A stretch of DNA of 64,000 nucleotides from positions 25,256,048-25,320,047 of the forward strand of contig OY783197.1 in assembly GCA_963678675.1 (NCBI GenBank), in the 5' to 3' direction. Below are positions 61,001 to 64,000 of the stretch, in pieces (positions within the stretch are counted from its first letter, which is position 1; each line of letters starts with the position of its first letter). The position numbers and the translations under genes were made by a program. The stretch is from Xiphydria camelus. Taxonomy: Eukaryota > Arthropoda > Insecta > Hymenoptera > Xiphydriidae. Under the pieces are notes generated by a model. That model saw nothing but the letters and a program-made list of their open reading frames with translations. It did not search any database and was not told the origin of the DNA.

Positions 61001-63748
61001 ACGATAAGTTTGGGACGATTTACTTTTTTTTTTGTTTGATCGACGCGAAGAAAATAATGATAAGAAGTATATTTGCAATTTTTAATCAAATTACGTAATC
61101 ATCGTTAATCCATTTCTATTTTATAAACCAGTTTAATTGTTCTTCGCGATAAAGGGGTAACGCCTAGATATATTTTATAAAGAGATAGACTTTTCAATGT
61201 AAAGTAAAAACAGTCATTTTTACTCGATTATGTAACACCAGGAAACGTAGGTAGGTATATCATTTTGTTTGGAAATGTCAAGTGATTTTATTTGCTCGTT
61301 TTATTCTTTAACCTTCGTGCCTTCCTTAATTTATTATCAATTCGCAGCCATTCAGCGGAGCGTCAGGCGTACGCGTTATTTTTCCTCTAACGCGGAAACG
61401 GTTTTTCTATTCAATTTTGCATACCCTCTTACGTTGGATTTTTATCGTTATGTCAATTTAAAGAAAAATGAGAATAGTGGAAAATAGTTGGGCGGATCTA
61501 AAGAGAGGATCTCGATTTTTAATTTCGATTTTCACTTCCACTCGCGTATATAAATTTATTACATTTACTTTCGTTCCTCAATCTTAATTCTTAAACATTT
61601 GCCGACTTTCTGGAAAAAGATGTACAGCTCAATTTTTACGTTCATTAATAATTTCCTCTACTGAAACGTACGAAAAAGTCTGAGTTTGTTTAACATTCGT
61701 AATTTTACGGAACTCTGCGTGTATCGTACTCCAGAAGATATTCGTTCACGATTGTATACATAACTACCGATCGGCGCGCACGCACCGTACAGGTCGTATT
61801 TAACACTGCACCGTCGTTCCGCGGTGTTATCGAATTCCGATATCACTATGCATCGATGCATCGCCGGAAGTTTTACAAACCCCGGCGCAGTACATCTTCC
61901 CCCGGTCGATCTGTACGCTTCGGTTAAACGGACACGGCTGTTTATCGGCAATTCCGCTTAGCAACACCGGCAAGGTGGATTCTTGCGTAATTCGAGTGAA
62001 CCTCGCGGTGCTTTTATAAAAGGCACAGCCGCAGACGGGATCCGCGGGATTATGCATCGCCGCGGTGAGGCAGGAATTGTAGCAGCCTTGACACAGACCT
62101 TCTATTCGCGCAGCGAGGAAAACTGGAGTGGCCGCTTCAGAATTTCGCGCGCGAGCATCGTACGATTTCTCGACTGCAATGAATAATCGATTCCGGCGAC
62201 TTTTTTCCATGTTTTATTCTTTCGAAAGTTTTTGCGGCTGGTAGATCAAAATCGAAGAGGGAGAAGATAAATAAATAACGTGGTGCGATAAATTGGAGCA
62301 AAGTAATGTTTATTCCAATAATTGATTAAGTACCTAGTATTGATTTGAAAGAATCCTTTTGATTCAAGAAGTAGTTCCTCTTATTCATCGTGAAAGCAAT
62401 AACGCGCGGGAATTTCGAAAGTCTGGGAAGAAAATGTTCGGACTTCGAGGATTGTGCCTGGATTTGTATTAATTTCCGTCGGCTATCCGCTTTTTCCGAG
62501 AAAGAATTAAATCGAAATGCATATGGTAATTATTTCTATCCAACGATATTTGTTGAGACATCGATCTTGACATTCGATATCAGTCATATCGAGGAATACC
62601 TATAGCTCGCCATTCGTAATTAAGGTCAGACGAGGCAGAATATTATGCACGCACGTGATCAGATTATGGTAATCGGAGAGGAAGGACGTAAAGTCTGTGG
62701 CCTCTAACGGCAGAACGACTGACGAGCCTCTCTGCGAATAACGGACACTCTCGCTGCGTGTTCCTTTGCCGATAATGAGAAGCTATATCTTTATATTGTG
62801 GTGCAAGAGGCAGGTCCGAGATTATCCACGATGCGATTAGAGGAACGAGTTACGTCGATGAATTTTTAGAGTTAAGCATGGGTTGTCAACAGCAAAAGCC
62901 GTCAATTTTATAGCAACACAGTTTAAGAAATAAACTCAGTTCACAATTTAAAAATCTCAAGAGTATTAGCAATTCTTTCGATTGAATCAGATTTATTTTT
63001 AAACATTTCTTATTGAAACTGATTCGAAGTTGCGTTTCCTTGATATATTTGGAACATTCAATTTGATTATATTTTTCCAGTTAATAATTAAATATTCTCC
63101 GTTATTTAGTTAAATCTATTATATTTTACACAATCTTAAATTCTCAGCATTTCATTGACTGTCCTTGTAGATATGCGAAGTTTCTCTCTTAAATTTCATT
63201 AACGATACTGACCCCCAGTCCAACCTTCTTATTTGATTCAAGAGTTAAACTCGGTTCGTTCTTTAAGCCATTGTAATTAACTGTGTTCTCAATTTAAAGT
63301 TAAGTATGGTTCATCGTTCCAATATAATTATAGGGAAGATGTTACTCGAATGAAAAAAGTAGCGAGCCGTTAATAATAGGTAATTCTGGATTGATTGATT
63401 CATTCATGAAATTGAGAAATGGGAGACGTGAACGCGGAAGCGGAACTCGTAAGTTTGAAGCAATATCACCAAAATTGTTTCTCTATATCCGGTCGAGGCA
63501 GAGTTCCGGTCGAGAAACCGTATCGCGCCTACCTAATTAGCATATCGAAATACACTCGAAGCGAAATAACTTTTTTTTCCATTAAAGGTCTCCTATCGAT
63601 AGGGTTTGTGATTTTAGAAATCTGACCTCTCAACCGATTTACTTACCGATGAGATTAGTCACCATGCCGTACGTGGAAAACATACTGAACTTCACCTCGT
63701 TCCAGTTGAACCGATACCGCGTAAATAGGTACATCACAGCCATCTCAC
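58041..63748 (-). CDS. SLC46-type (proton-coupled folate transporter-like) transporter, C-terminal half, continues past the right edge
   Basis: Five exons of a 12-TM major facilitator protein are seen: 63647-63748, 60842-60979, 60434-60517, 58906-59062, 58041-58206. All have GT-AG introns and consistent phases, giving the last about 215 residues; N-terminal exons lie beyond 64000. Family-like motifs are GEMAVMYLFTRYRFNW, MRSIASKLVPTDELGKV, CESLMPLVYGPMY and FPGTFFLLGGCLTIP. The tail after the last helix is long, charged (Lys/Glu-rich) and ends FENSAFESEQL. SLC46 proteins import folates, haem or other small solutes across plasma or lysosomal membranes with protons; the substrate of this member cannot be told from the part visible. 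Introns of 1.4 and 2.7 kb carry MITEs and an unexplained GC-rich Cys-containing frame. Confidence 0.88.
58285..58504. mobile_element. Near-perfect hairpin MITE in the last SLC46-like intron
   Basis: Arms of about 70 bases begin TATATGAGCCGTTGAAAGCC and are mirrored by GGCTTTCAACGGCTCATATA; internally CACATTTCATGTAAGCTGAG pairs with CTCAGCTTACATGAAATGTG. Arm identity is very high, which suggests recent insertion. Non-coding. Confidence 0.9.
59879..59975. mobile_element. Short hairpin in an SLC46-like intron
   Basis: GACACTTTGACTGCCGCGTA...CTCTAGCGATACA is mirrored by TGTATTGCTAGAGATACACG...CGGTAAAAGTGTTG. With under 100 bases and a loop of about 14 bases it could be a tiny MITE or, less likely, a small-RNA hairpin. 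Confidence 0.6.
61827..62210 (-). other. Unexplained GC-rich, Cys-containing open frame within an SLC46-like intron
   Basis: A 127-codon frame on the same strand as the host gene, inside its 2.7-kb intron. It carries eight Cys residues in spaced pairs (LCQGCYNSC, VCGCAFY, a single Cys in QPCPF, YCAGVC) and sits in a GC-rich patch. It has no signal peptide, recognisable domain or clear splice sites of its own. It may be a nested small gene, an alternative exon or chance. Confidence 0.2.
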
Positions 63749-64000
63749 CTAAAAAAATTTTTCAAAAATAATATTATTTATTCATTAAATGTCAGTTGGT
63801 AAATCATTGGAAATTATAAGTATTAATTTAATTAAATTGCTGTACTTTTAATGGAGGATGGATAAAAGCAAACATATAGGCATTTCTTTTATTTTATAAA
63901 TCTATTAAAATATATATTAGATTCATAAAAAAATATCGTCAGCACCTTCTACACGCGTAAATACGCGGAAGCTTATTCCTGCGCGAGAATTAGCGGATTT

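Noticed and set aside
3200..62900. tRNA genes and CRISPR-like arrays
   Set aside because: I looked for GGTTCRA-type B boxes with a matching A box and for regularly spaced direct repeats; the only GGTTCGAA match is in a MITE, and the only regular arrays are the intronic palindromes and the 16-kb tandem repeat.

Overview
This is animal nuclear DNA, most likely from an insect and probably a hymenopteran such as an ant. The signs are multi-exon genes with GT-AG introns, AT-rich intergenic DNA broken by CpG-rich patches, many short inverted-repeat DNA transposons (MITEs), and insect-type gene families. The species assignment is inference; there is no bacterial or viral content, rRNA, tRNA or CRISPR that I can see.

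Four genes can be supported, all on the minus strand. (1) 6041-14297: a complete 12-exon RUN plus SH3 gene of the RUSC1/RUSC2 type (1,574 aa). All splice phases agree and the summed coding length is an exact multiple of three. (2) 32938-38131 and (3) 44262-48237: two head-to-tail paralogues of the angiotensin-converting-enzyme family (peptidase M2, 638 and 712 aa). They share a 12-exon architecture, have a signal peptide and a C-terminal membrane anchor, and have each lost the zinc-binding HExxH motif, so they are predicted membrane-tethered pseudo-enzymes. (4) 58041 to beyond the right edge: the C-terminal half of an SLC46-type (proton-coupled folate transporter-like) membrane transporter, five exons seen.

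Layout: 1-6040 is gene-poor and probably carries the RUSC 3' UTR. 14.3-21 kb is the RUSC upstream region, with a CCAAT/CRE/YY1-like promoter candidate and a GC-rich tandem repeat. 21-31 kb is CpG-rich and MITE-rich, with a few weak exon candidates (a signal-peptide exon at 21.1-21.3 kb, a 43-bp exon at 25.7 kb, a plus-strand 5' exon near 30.7-31.0 kb). 31-48 kb is the ACE-like pair. 48.3-58 kb is intergenic DNA dense in short DNA transposons.

The most notable things are the paired loss of ACE catalytic residues with basic replacements (His,His to Arg,Arg in one copy and Lys,Lys in the other); a 1.66-kb TA-flanked inverted-repeat element inside an intron of one copy, built of ~321-bp palindromic units also found at 20.5 kb; and at least a dozen different hairpin MITE families, many inside introns. 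Nothing here is clearly a new molecular system. All positions come from reading the sequence by eye; homology statements rest on remembered family motifs, not on a search.
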